This document shows positions 1-8,065 of a DNA stretch of 64,000 nt, in pieces (the stretch's first letter is position 1; each line of letters begins with the position of its first letter). The DNA comes from Kibdelosporangium aridum (lineage in GTDB: Bacteria > Actinomycetota > Actinomycetes > Mycobacteriales > Pseudonocardiaceae). The DNA lies in NCBI RefSeq assembly GCF_900176515.1, contig NZ_FWXV01000002.1:248001-312000 (forward strand), given 5' to 3'. Below the pieces are notes generated by a model. It was not told where the DNA came from. It worked only from the letters and a program-made list of their open reading frames with translations, and did no database searches. The position numbers were made by a program, and so were the translations under genes.

Positions 1-1
1 G

Positions 2-682
2 GAGATGGCGGCGCGGATCGCCGACCGCTGGCGCGACGGCCGCGTGTTCCTGGTCGGTGACGCCGCCAAAGTCACGCCGCCGACCGGCGGGCTCGGCGGG
101 AACGCAGCTGTGTGCGACGGCTTCGACATCGCGTGGAAGCTCGCAGCGGTCGTGCACGGCCAAGCGGGCAGTGGCCTGTTGGACACCTACGAGCCGGAAC
201 GCAAACTCGCCGCTCAACTGGTGGTGGACGAATCGTTGTTCAACTACGTCCAGCGGATGGCGCCACACCTGGCAGGCCCGGACATCCCGGAGCCGGTCGG
301 CTGGTTCGAGGCGATCATGGGCATGCGGCACACGTCCAGCGCGGTGATCGCGGAGCCGAACGACGGTTCGCTGGTGATGAACCCGTTCCAGTTCTCCGGT
401 GAACCGGGTTTCCACGCACCGCACGTGGTTCTGCCGTCCGGTGAGTCCACACTGGACGTCTGGGGCGCCGGCTGGGTGTTGCTCGCGGGTCCGGACGGCG
501 GCTGGGACGAGATCGACGCCGGTGTCCAGTACCGATCACTGGGCGACCAGTACGACCGGTTCGGCGTCGGCCGCGAAGGCGCGAGCCTGCTCCGGCCGGA
601 CGGGATCGTGGCATGGCGGACCACGTCGAAGGCCGACGAAGCCACGCTGAAGAACGTGCTGCGACAGGTGTTGTCTTGTTAA
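2..682 (+). CDS. FAD-dependent aromatic monooxygenase, C-terminal part (truncated by window edge)
   Basis: The frame is open at the window edge, so the true start lies upstream; the first internal ATG is at 5. The visible 226 residues hold the second FAD-binding motif of the PheA/TfdB-type flavoprotein hydroxylases (GDAAKVTPPTGGLGGN, near residue 20) followed by the DAxxLAWKL-like helix (DGFDIAWKL), then the thioredoxin-like C-terminal domain ending in FGVGREGASLLRPDGIVAWR. The usual His of GDAAH is Lys here. Family members hydroxylate aromatic or polyketide substrates with NAD(P)H and O2; the substrate cannot be read from this fragment. The N-terminal GxGxxG dinucleotide motif is outside the window. 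Confidence 0.85.
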   Translation, partial: EMAARIADRWRDGRVFLVGDAAKVTPPTGGLGGNAAVCDGFDIAWKLAAVVHGQAGSGLLDTYEPERKLAAQLVVDESLFNYVQRMAPHLAGPDIPEPVGWFEAIMGMRHTSSAVIAEPNDGSLVMNPFQFSGEPGFHAPHVVLPSGESTLDVWGAGWVLLAGPDGGWDEIDAGVQYRSLGDQYDRFGVGREGASLLRPDGIVAWRTTSKADEATLKNVLRQVLSC

Positions 683-692
683 GTTGTGGGGC

Positions 693-1562
693 ATGCGAGT
701 CTTCCTGCTGGTGGTGACGCTGCTCGGACTGCTCGTGGCGCCGGCGTCAGCGCAGCCACGGCACGGCTTGTACCGCTCGTATGTGGCATTGGGTGACTCA
801 TACGCGTCCGGTCCCGGGATCCCGCAACAAGTCGGGCAACCGGCAGGGTGTGCCCGGTCGGACCACAACTATCCCTCGCTGATCGCCAAGTGGCTGCGCA
901 TCCCGAACTTCACCGACGTCAGCTGCGGTGGTGCCAGGACGGTCGACATGACCAGGCCACAGCAGGTCTCCGGCGGGACGAACCCGCCGCAGCTGAACGC
1001 GTTGAAGGCCGACACCGAACTCGTCACGCTGATGATCGGCGGGAACGACATCGGTTTCGGCGAGATCGTCTCCACCTGTGGCCGTCTGGCGTCGAACGAC
1101 CAGAAGGGCAACCCGTGCGAACGGCACTACACCGCCGGCACGGACCAGTTGGCGGCCAGGATCGCCGCGGTCGGCCCGAAGATCTCCGCCGTGCTTGACG
1201 GGATCCGCAAGCGTTCACCCCGCGCACACGTCGTGGTGGTGAGCTACTTGCGGATCCTGCCCGCGAGCGGGACCTGCTTTCCACAGGTCCCGTTCGCCGC
1301 GGGTGACGTGCCGTACTTCGACCGGACGTCACGCAAGCTCAACGCAGAGCTCGGCGCACAGGCCGCGAAGCACAAGGCTTCCTTCGTCAACCCGTATCCG
1401 TACTCGTATGGGCACGATGCATGCCAGCCCGCTGACCGCAAGTGGGTCGAGGGTTTGTTCCCCTCTTCACCCGCCGCGCAGATGCACCCGAACGCCAAGG
1501 GCATGCAGGCGGTCGCCGCGCTGAGCGTGCCGACTGTCCTGTTCGGACGGTTTCAGAGGTAG
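693..1562 (+). CDS. Secreted SGNH/GDSL-family esterase
   Basis: A Sec signal peptide (MRVFLLVV..APASAQ, cleavage near residue 20) precedes an SGNH hydrolase. Block I is YVALGDSYASG, with the nucleophile Ser at about residue 36. Block III is GGNDIGF and the C-terminal His lies in MHPNAKG. The Asp normally three residues before that His is absent (AAQMH). A Ser-His dyad is known in the related Streptomyces scabies esterase, so the enzyme can still be active. I chose ATG 693 over the in-frame TTG at 684 because the signal peptide begins there. The last 10 bases overlap the convergent ATPase gene. Likely an extracellular lipase or esterase; substrate unknown. Confidence 0.88.
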   Translation: MRVFLLVVTLLGLLVAPASAQPRHGLYRSYVALGDSYASGPGIPQQVGQPAGCARSDHNYPSLIAKWLRIPNFTDVSCGGARTVDMTRPQQVSGGTNPPQLNALKADTELVTLMIGGNDIGFGEIVSTCGRLASNDQKGNPCERHYTAGTDQLAARIAAVGPKISAVLDGIRKRSPRAHVVVVSYLRILPASGTCFPQVPFAAGDVPYFDRTSRKLNAELGAQAAKHKASFVNPYPYSYGHDACQPADRKWVEGLFPSSPAAQMHPNAKGMQAVAALSVPTVLFGRFQR

Positions 1563-2671
1563 AGACCGACGTGCTCGTCCGCTGCCTCGGCCGTCACCGG
1601 GGCGGCCCCCGCCACCAGCGCGTAGAGCTCCGCGAGGGTCGCGCCGTGACCGGGGGCGGTCGCTTTGCCGTCCAGCCAGGCATTCGCCTCGGCCTGCGAC
1701 AGGGCACCGACCTCGATCTGGGCGAGGCACCGGCCAGGCCGGGTGACCGCTGGGTGCAGCCGCGCCAGGTTCTCGTTGGTGGTGATCCCAATGAGCGTCT
1801 GGCAGCCCTGGCCGAGCAGACCATCGGTGAGGTTGAGCAACCGGGACAACGCCTGCCCGGTCGACGCCTTCGCCTCGCCGCGGATCAACTCGTCGCAGTC
1901 CTCCAGCAACAACAGCCGCCACGGCTTGTCGTCGTCCTCGTTGCCCTCCAGCGCGACCTGCAGCAGATACGACGGGCTGTCGAACAACCGCTCGGGGTCA
2001 AGGACACAGTCGACCTCACACCACTCCCGCCACGACTGCGCGATCGCGCGCAGCGCGGTGGTCTTGCCCGTGCCCGGCGGACCGTGCAACAGCAGCAACC
2101 GGCCGTTGAGTTCGTCCAATTTGGTCGCCATCAGCTTGTCGAACGCCGTACCGACGTTCTGCGGGTAGTTGCGGCGGATGTCCGGCCAGTTCGGCGCCGC
2201 GATGTCGCGGGTACGACGGTGCGGGCCGCGCTCTCCCATGTACCAGAACCCCATCGTGACGACTTCCATGTCGTCCGTCGGCTCCGCTTTCACACCGTCG
2301 ATCGCTTCGGCGAGCACCTTTTCGGCGAGCTCATCGGAAACAGCGGTGACGCTCACGGTAACGCTGTCATCCCAACGGTGGGACAACAACATCCAGCCTT
2401 CGCCGCTGGCGAGCACTGATTTGCGGTTGTCGCTCCGGGCTTCCCGCAAGACCGAGGCCCCGGAAGGCAGGAAAGTCGCTTCCTCCTTGACGGGATCGAT
2501 CCTCGCGCTATGGGACGCCGTGTGCTCACCTGTGGTGTAAAGGCTGATGAACAACGCGTCCAAGACATCGAACGAGGTGTCACCCGAGTTGAGTGAAACG
2601 CGCGTCGGCAGAACGGTCACCGGCTCTTGCGCGGTGACCGTCTTGACGACATGCAGCTGCTGCTTGGACAC
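1553..2671 (-). CDS. AAA+ ATPase with N-terminal DUF5925-like domain
   Basis: A 372-residue protein with a C-terminal AAA core: Walker A HGPPGTGKTT near residues 196-205, Walker B LLLLEDCDEL near 253-262, and sensor/arginine region NENLARLHPAVTRPGR. The N-terminal ~170 residues resemble the DUF5925 region found on actinobacterial AAA proteins. The start is GTG at 2671. It is monocistronic, and its 3' end overlaps the convergent esterase gene by 10 bp. The specific role (remodelling factor) is unknown; no partner gene adjoins it. Confidence 0.8.
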   Translation of the reverse strand: MSKQQLHVVKTVTAQEPVTVLPTRVSLNSGDTSFDVLDALFISLYTTGEHTASHSARIDPVKEEATFLPSGASVLREARSDNRKSVLASGEGWMLLSHRWDDSVTVSVTAVSDELAEKVLAEAIDGVKAEPTDDMEVVTMGFWYMGERGPHRRTRDIAAPNWPDIRRNYPQNVGTAFDKLMATKLDELNGRLLLLHGPPGTGKTTALRAIAQSWREWCEVDCVLDPERLFDSPSYLLQVALEGNEDDDKPWRLLLLEDCDELIRGEAKASTGQALSRLLNLTDGLLGQGCQTLIGITTNENLARLHPAVTRPGRCLAQIEVGALSQAEANAWLDGKATAPGHGATLAELYALVAGAAPVTAEAADEHVGLYL

Positions 2672-2700
2672 CCCGATATGATCTCGCGGTTTTCCGTGCG

Positions 2701-3102
2701 CTACAACGGATTATTCGTACCCCATTGTTCGCCCAACGCGTAGCGGTTGCCCTCGCCGTCCTCGAACATCGACCACCAGCCGAAGAACATTTTGCTTGGC
2801 GCGGCCAGGAATTTGACGCCCTTGGCGGTCAATTCCCCGTACGTGCGCTGGACGTCGTCGCTGTAGAACATGATGTTCGAATTCGGCAGGTTTTCCGGCG
2901 CTTCAGGCGCTTGGGCGCCCGGTTCGCGCGGGGACAACACCATTCGCATGTTGCCGTCGGGTGACGCGACCGCGATCCACCGCCCGTCCTCACCGTACGG
3001 CGAATCCTCGGCGAGCGCGAAACCCATCTTCTCGGTCCAGAACTGCTTGGCGCGTTGCTGGTCTTCGACATAGAGCACCACTTGGTTGACACCACGGATC
3101 AC
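2701..3102 (-). CDS. VOC (glyoxalase/bleomycin-resistance fold) protein
   Basis: 133 residues with the vicinal-oxygen-chelate beta-alpha-beta-beta-beta pattern, starting VIRGVNQVVLYVEDQQRAKQFW and containing MFFGWWSMFEDGEGNRYAL at the end, the usual metal-ligand region. I chose GTG 3102 because AGGAG lies 8 nt upstream; longer in-frame starts run into the promoter of the divergent PadR gene. It is divergent from the padR-voc pair, and the shared 62-bp spacer has a direct repeat, so the PadR protein probably controls it as well. Substrate unknown. Confidence 0.85.
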   Translation of the reverse strand: MIRGVNQVVLYVEDQQRAKQFWTEKMGFALAEDSPYGEDGRWIAVASPDGNMRMVLSPREPGAQAPEAPENLPNSNIMFYSDDVQRTYGELTAKGVKFLAAPSKMFFGWWSMFEDGEGNRYALGEQWGTNNPL

Positions 3103-3115
3103 GTCTATCACTCCT

Positions 3116-3145
3116 GGATATAACCAACATGGATACAACGAAGAT
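3116..3145. promoter_or_regulatory. 15-bp tandem direct repeat in the divergent VOC/PadR promoter
   Basis: GGATATAACCAACAT (3116-3130) is followed immediately by GGATACAACGAAGAT (3131-3145), 12 of 15 identical, and then by GTATAC (3151-3156). It is the only AT-rich stretch nearby and lies in the divergent spacer between the two genes. Candidate PadR operator; binding is inferred from position only. Confidence 0.45.
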
Positions 3146-3163
3146 GGACTGTATACTCCGGAC

Positions 3164-3514
3164 ATGGCGGACCGCAACACCCCACCGCTGACCCCGGCCG
3201 GGTTCCAGGTGCTGCTGGCGCTGGCCGGCGGCGCGGCGCACGGCTACGCGGTCATGCGCTTCGTGGAGGAGATCTCCGACGGAACAGTCCGGCTCGGCCC
3301 CGGCACGCTCTACCGCACGCTGCAACGGCTCGTCGCCGACGACCTGGTCGTCGAAGTGGCCAGTGAGAGCCCGGATCCCCACGACGCGCGCCGTCGGTAC
3401 TACGAGCTGACCGACCTCGGCCGGACCGCGGCCGCCCGCGAAGCCGAACTGCTTTCCCGTCTCGTGGCCGTCGCCTCGGACGCCGGCCTGCTCGGCAGGC
3501 GGAGGTCGGCATGA
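3164..3514 (+). CDS. PadR-family transcriptional regulator
   Basis: 116 residues with the PadR winged-helix: LTPAGFQVLLALAGGAAHGYAVM, then GTLYRTLQRLVADDLV (recognition helix and wing) and the RRYYELTDLGR strand typical of the family. ATG 3164 was chosen since PadR proteins start a few residues before this helix. Its stop overlaps the next gene's ATG (ATGA at 3511-3514), so the regulator and the VOC gene are translationally coupled. PadR members usually repress a detoxification or stress gene and release DNA on ligand binding; here the two VOC genes are the likely targets. Confidence 0.9.
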   Translation: MADRNTPPLTPAGFQVLLALAGGAAHGYAVMRFVEEISDGTVRLGPGTLYRTLQRLVADDLVVEVASESPDPHDARRRYYELTDLGRTAAAREAELLSRLVAVASDAGLLGRRRSA

Positions 3515-3954
3515 AGCCCAGCCGTGCGATCAGCCTGACGCCGCACGTGTTCGTCCGGGACGTCCCCGCCGCGATCGAGTTCTACCGCCGGGCGTTCGGC
3601 GCGGTGGAGGTGTTCGTCAACCGCCTGCCCGACGGCACACTGCTGTTCGTCGACCTGGCGATCGGCGGCGGCAGGCTCGTGCTGAGCGAGGAGACACCAC
3701 AGCTGGGCGCGTTGAGCCCGCAGACCATCGGCGACTCCCCGGTGATGCTGCTGCTCGAAGTCGAGGACGTCGACGACCTCGCCCGGCGGGCGATCTTCGC
3801 CGGGGCCACGGTCGAGATGCCCGTCCAGGAGATGTTCTGGGGCGAGCGCTACGGCATCGTGCGCGACCCGTTCGGCCACCGGTGGGCGCTCTGCTCGAGC
3901 CGCGACGAGATCTCACTCGATGAGGTACTCCGGAATTCACCTGAAGAGGTGTAA
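3511..3954 (+). CDS. VOC-family (PhnB/glyoxalase-like) protein
   Basis: 147 residues: ISLTPHVFVRDVPAAIEFYRRAFGAVEV at the N terminus and WGERYGIVRDPFGHRWALCS at the C terminus, the PhnB-like glyoxalase signature in which a dimeric VOC fold binds a metal. It starts in the ATGA overlap with padR and probably forms one operon with it. A 12-bp stem hairpin follows. Substrate unknown; dihydroxybiphenyl-dioxygenase or resistance functions are not indicated. Confidence 0.85.
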   Translation: MKPSRAISLTPHVFVRDVPAAIEFYRRAFGAVEVFVNRLPDGTLLFVDLAIGGGRLVLSEETPQLGALSPQTIGDSPVMLLLEVEDVDDLARRAIFAGATVEMPVQEMFWGERYGIVRDPFGHRWALCSSRDEISLDEVLRNSPEEV

Positions 3955-3965
3955 GGCGCTTAGGT

Positions 3966-4005
3966 GCGGTGGTGTGGCCGCCCCCGATGACGACCACACC
4001 ACCGC
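3966..4005 (+). terminator. Hairpin terminator after the padR-VOC operon
   Basis: GCGGTGGTGTGG (3966-3977) pairs perfectly with CCACACCACCGC (3994-4005) across a 16-nt loop, 12 bp after the stop codon. There is no long T-run, as is common in high-GC actinomycetes. Confidence 0.6.
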
Positions 4006-4201
4006 TCGAATACCCGGCAGGCCGGGTGTGCGAGCCCCAGACGGTCACCCTGTGCTGTGAACCGCTTACGCAGTACCCCAGGGTGTGCGTTACTAAACCC
4101 TCTGACCGAAAGACGACGCAACACTGTTAAAGGTTGCGTGTCGCGAGGAGCAACTTTCCCGGCAAAAGGCCCACACTGGAGCCCAAAGACGGGAGGAACC
4201 G

Positions 4202-5734
4202 ATGATCACGGTGCAAGGGGTGGTCGACCGGGTCGGCCCGACCCTCCTGCGCACCGTGTTGCCGGGCGACCGGGGCGTCACCGACGTGGTGATCGCTGAG
4301 CTCGGCAGACGCACCCACGTGGCCGACGGCGACCTCGTCCTCGGCGTCACGGTGAACACCGCGGGCAAGGCCGCTGAGCTCGTCGAATACTGCGGAGCCC
4401 ACGGCGCTGCGGCCGTATTGCTGAAGCCGCCGCTTGCGAGCTCAGCGGGCGTCCTCACGGCTGCGCGGGACACTGGAACGGCCGTCGTCGAAGTGCACAA
4501 CGCGACCGCGTGGGCCCAATTGGTCTGGCTGCTGCGCACCGTTCTTGACGCCGCTGCGGACGACGAGCACGCCACCGAACCAGGCAACCAGGGCCTCGGC
4601 GACCTGTTCCGGCTCGCGGACGCGGCCGCCGCGGTCGTGGACGCACCCGTGACCATCGAAGACGCCAACTCCCGCGTGCTGGCGTACTCGGCTCGCCAGG
4701 ACCGGACCGACCCCGCCCGCGTGTCGACGATCATGGGCCGCCGTGTCCCCGACGACGTGCTGGCCCGGTTCCGCTCGCGCGGCGTGTTCCGCGACCTCAG
4801 CCGGGGTCGTACGACGATTTTCGTTCCCGCTCAACGGGATGGGACGCTGCCGCGGCTGATCGTGCCGATCCGGATGGGCGGTGAGCTGCTCGGTTCGATG
4901 TGGGCGGTCGTGCCTGGCCCGGTGTCCGACGAGCGAGCTGCCGCGTTCGCGGACACGGCTCCCGTCGTGGCCCTGCACCTGCTGCGACGCCGGGCGCTGG
5001 CCGACGCGGAACGCCGCCGGTCCGCCGAGCTCGTGCGAACCGTCTTGCAGGGCAAGGGAAGCGTCCGGCTGGCCGCGGCCGAGCTGGACCTCGACGAGGA
5101 ACCGCACCGGGTCGTCGCGATCGACGTGGCGACCACGGACGCCCTGGACGCCGAGGGCCTGCGGCTCGCGCTGTGGGAACGGATCACCGCCGGAGTGGGA
5201 CGTCAGCCCGCGGTCACCGAGCTGCACGGGATCTTGTACGCGATCGTGCCGGACCAAGCGGGGTGGCCAGGGCTGAGCGAGGCCCTGCGGACCGAGTCCG
5301 GGGCACTCGTGGGGGTGGGTTCACCCGCGGAGATCACCACGCTCACCGAGTCACGGGCGCAGGCCGAGGAAGCGCTCAGCCTCCTACGAGCCCGGTTGGT
5401 TGACGGTCCCGTGGCGACGTACGACGACGCGTGGCCAGTTGTCGCCTTGCATAGGGTTGCTGCCGCGGCGGGGTCGACGGGCGCCGCGGACCTGGGGCCG
5501 CTGGCGATCTTGCGAGCCCACGACGAGCAGTCCGGGTCCGTGTACGTCGACACGTTGTACGAATGGCTACGGCACCCCGGCGATCCGAAAGCCGCTGCTC
5601 GGGCCCTGCGGATCCACGCCAACACGCTTCGGTACCGGATGACCCGCCTGATCGAGCTGACCGGCCTGAACTTGGACGATCCGGACATCCGGCTCGCGGT
5701 GACCGTCCAGCTCGCCACAACCCGTTGGGCCTAG
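4202..5734 (+). CDS. PucR/CdaR-type transcriptional regulator
   Basis: 510 residues in the PucR layout: an N-terminal PucR-like domain (ITVQGVVDRVGP..., residues ~1-120), a central GAF/GGDEF-like sensor region, and a C-terminal helix-turn-helix of the CdaR type (RIHANTLRYRMTRLIELTGL, near 475). The start is ATG 4202, a few bases after GGGAGGAACCG. It lies 112 bp upstream of ald in the same direction with direct repeats between them, so it probably regulates alanine dehydrogenase. This is inference from position; the better known AldR of mycobacteria is an Lrp-type protein, not related to this one. Confidence 0.85.
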   Translation: MITVQGVVDRVGPTLLRTVLPGDRGVTDVVIAELGRRTHVADGDLVLGVTVNTAGKAAELVEYCGAHGAAAVLLKPPLASSAGVLTAARDTGTAVVEVHNATAWAQLVWLLRTVLDAAADDEHATEPGNQGLGDLFRLADAAAAVVDAPVTIEDANSRVLAYSARQDRTDPARVSTIMGRRVPDDVLARFRSRGVFRDLSRGRTTIFVPAQRDGTLPRLIVPIRMGGELLGSMWAVVPGPVSDERAAAFADTAPVVALHLLRRRALADAERRRSAELVRTVLQGKGSVRLAAAELDLDEEPHRVVAIDVATTDALDAEGLRLALWERITAGVGRQPAVTELHGILYAIVPDQAGWPGLSEALRTESGALVGVGSPAEITTLTESRAQAEEALSLLRARLVDGPVATYDDAWPVVALHRVAAAAGSTGAADLGPLAILRAHDEQSGSVYVDTLYEWLRHPGDPKAAARALRIHANTLRYRMTRLIELTGLNLDDPDIRLAVTVQLATTRWA

Positions 5735-5739
5735 CGACT

Positions 5740-5785
5740 GTGCTCTCGAAACAAACTCCTGCGGTTGGACTAGTGCTCTCGACAC
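5740..5785. promoter_or_regulatory. Direct repeats GTGCTCTCGAMAC upstream of ald
   Basis: GTGCTCTCGAAAC (5740-5752) and GTGCTCTCGACAC (5773-5785) differ at one position and start 33 bp apart, close to three helical turns. They sit between the PucR-type regulator gene and ald. Candidate regulator-binding sites. Confidence 0.45.
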
Positions 5786-5816
5786 GATGACACCGCGGAA
5801 TGTGTGCCGCATCGTG
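5783..5816. promoter_or_regulatory. Inverted repeat before ald
   Basis: CACGATG (5783-5789) and CATCGTG (5810-5816) form a perfect 7-bp inverted repeat ending about 30 bp before the ald start. It overlaps the second direct-repeat copy. It may be an operator or a leader hairpin. Confidence 0.35.
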
Positions 5817-5846
5817 GGATTAGACACCCGGATGGAGGAGCACGCC

Positions 5847-6959
5847 GTGAAGATCGCAGTCCCACGCGAAGTCAAGAACCACGAGTATCGGGTAGCCCTC
5901 ACCCCCGCAGGCGCCCACGAACTCACTTCACGAGGGCACGACGTGTACGTCGAGGCCGACGCGGGCGCCGGCTCGGCCATCCCGGATGAGGAGTTCCTCG
6001 CCGCGGGCGCGAAGATCCTGGGCACCGCCGAAGAGGTGTGGACCGAGGGCGAGATGGTCATGAAGGTCAAGGAGCCGATCGCCTCGGAGTACCAGTACCT
6101 GCGCAAGGACCAGGTCCTCTTCACCTATTTGCACCTCGCTGCAGACAAGCCGCTGACCGACGCGCTGCTCGCCGCGGGCACGACGGCCATCGCGTACGAG
6201 ACCGTGCAGACCCCGAACGGCACCCTCCCGCTGCTCGCCCCGATGTCCGAGGTCGCCGGCCGCCTTGCTCCGCAGGTCGGCGCGTACTCCCTGATGCGTC
6301 CCTCCGGTGGGCGTGGTGTGCTGCCCGGTGGCGTGCCCGGCGTGCATCCCGCGCGGGTTGTCGTGATCGGTGGCGGCGTCGCGGGCGTCAACGCCGCCCG
6401 GATCGCCCAGGGCATGGGCGCTGACGTGGAAATCCTGGACACGAACGTGGACCGGCTGCGTCAGATCGACGTGGACTTCAACGGCCGCATCCGCACGGTC
6501 ACGTCCAACCGCCTCACCCTTGAGCAGGCCGTGCTCGAGGCCGACCTGGTGATCGGCGCGGTGCTCGTGCCGGGCGCGAAGGCCCCGAAGCTGGTCAGCA
6601 ACGAACTGGTCGAGCGGATGAAGCCGGGCTCGGTGCTGGTGGACATCTCCATCGACCAGGGCGGCTGCTTCGCCGACTCCCGGCCGACCACCCACGCCGA
6701 CCCGACCTACCAGGTCCACCAGTCGGTCTTCTACTGCGTGGCGAACATGCCGGGCGCCGTGCCGCGGACCTCGACCTACGCGCTGACGAACGTCACGCTG
6801 CCGTACGCCGTCGCCCTCGCCGACAAGGGATGGCACACCGCGCTGCGCGACGACCAGTCGCTCGCACTGGGCCTGAACATGCACGGCGGCTCGCTGACGA
6901 ACGGCCCCGTGGCGGTCGCGCACGATCTTGAGCACACCCCGTTGACCAAGATCGTTTGA
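5847..6959 (+). CDS. ald: Alanine dehydrogenase
   Basis: NAD-dependent L-alanine dehydrogenase, converting alanine to pyruvate and ammonium. From GTG 5847 the protein is 370 residues, the usual family length, with GGAGGAG six bases upstream; earlier in-frame ATGs lack such a site. It begins [20 protein letters not shown], has the substrate-binding region [11 protein letters not shown] and TYLHLAADK, the NAD-binding motif [19 protein letters not shown] near 170, and the C-terminal [12 protein letters not shown]. It lies downstream of a PucR-type regulator, probably induced by alanine. A weak nested hairpin and a strong 12-bp hairpin follow. Confidence 0.96.
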   Translation: MKIAVPREVKNHEYRVALTPAGAHELTSRGHDVYVEADAGAGSAIPDEEFLAAGAKILGTAEEVWTEGEMVMKVKEPIASEYQYLRKDQVLFTYLHLAADKPLTDALLAAGTTAIAYETVQTPNGTLPLLAPMSEVAGRLAPQVGAYSLMRPSGGRGVLPGGVPGVHPARVVVIGGGVAGVNAARIAQGMGADVEILDTNVDRLRQIDVDFNGRIRTVTSNRLTLEQAVLEADLVIGAVLVPGAKAPKLVSNELVERMKPGSVLVDISIDQGGCFADSRPTTHADPTYQVHQSVFYCVANMPGAVPRTSTYALTNVTLPYAVALADKGWHTALRDDQSLALGLNMHGGSLTNGPVAVAHDLEHTPLTKIV

Positions 6960-6973
6960 GACTTCGGTCACGT

Positions 6974-7007
6974 TTACCAGGGCATATTGCCTATTAACCA
7001 CTGGTAA
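6974..7007 (+). other. Nested inverted repeat just after ald
   Basis: TTACCAG (6974-6980) pairs with CTGGTAA (7001-7007), and inside it GGCA (6981-6984) pairs with TGCC (6988-6991). The decamer ATATTGCCTA occurs here and again near 7055. It may be part of the ald terminator. Confidence 0.3.
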
Positions 7008-7077
7008 CGAGGGTGTGTCAAAAAGTTCCGACGACCCCGATGCAGCGCGCAACGAGAATATTGCCTAAGCTGTACCT

Positions 7078-7122
7078 GACGATCCGCTCCCGGTGACCCC
7101 CAGGCTGGTTGAGCGGATCGTC
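7078..7122 (+). terminator. 12-bp hairpin, probable terminator in the ald downstream region
   Basis: GACGATCCGCTC (7078-7089) and GAGCGGATCGTC (7111-7122) are perfectly complementary with a 21-nt C-rich loop, followed by CTTTAGT. It could also be the 3' end of a small RNA. Confidence 0.5.
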
Positions 7123-7436
7123 CTTTAGTCTCCCGCCTCCCCGCTCGGTTGCTGCGCAACCTTCGCCGGGCAGGCGTTCGTCGTAATTTCTGGGGCCGAG
7201 CCCCCAGCCCCCACGGTGCGTGCTCCGCACCTTCCAGCACTGGTGCTTAGCGCTTGGACCAGCCTTGGCCCTTCTTGTTTGTCCCTCTTCTTGTCTTGTT
7301 TCTCTTTGCGGCCATCCTCTGGCCTGCTGGTGTACCAACGCACGTCGATTGCAAGAACCGGCATCCCCATCCGGTCGCGGGCTTCAGTCTGGCTCGTGAC
7401 GTGTCGATGGAATGTGGGTGAGAAGTCGAGGCTTTC
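7123..7436. other. Non-coding stretch with three short hairpins
   Basis: I see no gene here. Three short perfect hairpins follow each other: GGTTGC/GCAACC (7147-7161), CTGGGG/CCCCAG (7190-7207) and GGTGCG/CGCACC (7215-7231). Then comes a T-rich, low-purine stretch. The area presumably holds the promoter of the 7437 gene. Confidence 0.4.
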
Positions 7437-7625
7437 GTGGCTGAGCCGCGATGGGACGTCCAGTGCCGCGACCCGTTCGGCCGGGACCGGGCGCTGACGG
7501 TGATCGTGGACCGCGGCAGGGTTGTGCTGGTACCGCCGCCCGGCGCGTCAGCCGTGCTGTCCGCTCAGCAGACCCGGAGACTCCGGCAAGCCCTTGACCA
7601 AGCGGCAGGACGGACGAGCGAATGA
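7437..7625 (+). CDS. Small protein of unknown function (62 aa)
   Basis: I do not recognise a named family. The GTG-started frame encodes MAEPRWDVQCRDPFGRDRAL..., a short beta-rich segment (TVIVDRGRVVLVPPPG) and an Arg/Gln-rich helix (SAQQTRRLRQALDQAA). Its stop overlaps the ATG of the next gene, so the two are a coupled pair. The overlap and normal high-GC codon use support it as a real gene. Confidence 0.6.
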   Translation: MAEPRWDVQCRDPFGRDRALTVIVDRGRVVLVPPPGASAVLSAQQTRRLRQALDQAAGRTSE

Positions 7626-8014
7626 GCCATCCGCTGGACGACGTGCTGCGGGCCGCCGTGCTGCGCCGGCTGGACCTGCTCGACCAAGTCGCCGAACAAG
7701 GCGACCCGGGCACCCTGCTTCCCTTGGCCCGCTCGGAGATCAGCAGGCTCGCCGACGGCTGGCGGCTGTTGCTCACCGTGCACCAGCCAGGCCCTGACCG
7801 CCGGTGCAACGCCTGCCCGCGCGGCTGGCGCGGCAAGAAGTGGCCTTGCCAGGTCTGGCGGATGGCGCACGAGCACCTGATCGGCGAAGGGCATCCGCAC
7901 CGCGAGCGCCGCCGTCCGCTACGCAACTCGGTGCGCCGCGCGCTGCGCAAATCCCGGCACCCCGAGACCCTTGCCGAGCAGACCATGGAGATCCCGCCGG
8001 TCCCGCGCGCCTGA
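7622..8014 (+). CDS. Conserved-looking protein with a Cys-rich centre, function unknown
   Basis: 130 residues, mostly helical at the N terminus (VLRAAVLRRLDLLDQVAEQG), with CNACPRGWRGKKWPCQVW in the middle, a possible Cys3 metal or redox site, and a basic C-terminal part (RERRRPLRNSVRRALRKSR). It is coupled to the upstream 62-residue gene by an ATGA overlap. It ends 51 bp before an ABC exporter operon but is probably separate from it. No function can be assigned. Confidence 0.65.
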   Translation: MSHPLDDVLRAAVLRRLDLLDQVAEQGDPGTLLPLARSEISRLADGWRLLLTVHQPGPDRRCNACPRGWRGKKWPCQVWRMAHEHLIGEGHPHRERRRPLRNSVRRALRKSRHPETLAEQTMEIPPVPRA

Positions 8015-8065
8015 TCACGTCGCATGCGGCAGGATGTCGCCCACCAGTCGAGTGGGAGGACACGC

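Noticed and set aside
7078-7240. 6C-type or other known small RNA after ald
   Set aside because: The hairpin loops lack the C6 pattern and no covariation can be judged from one sequence, so only a terminator-like hairpin is reported.
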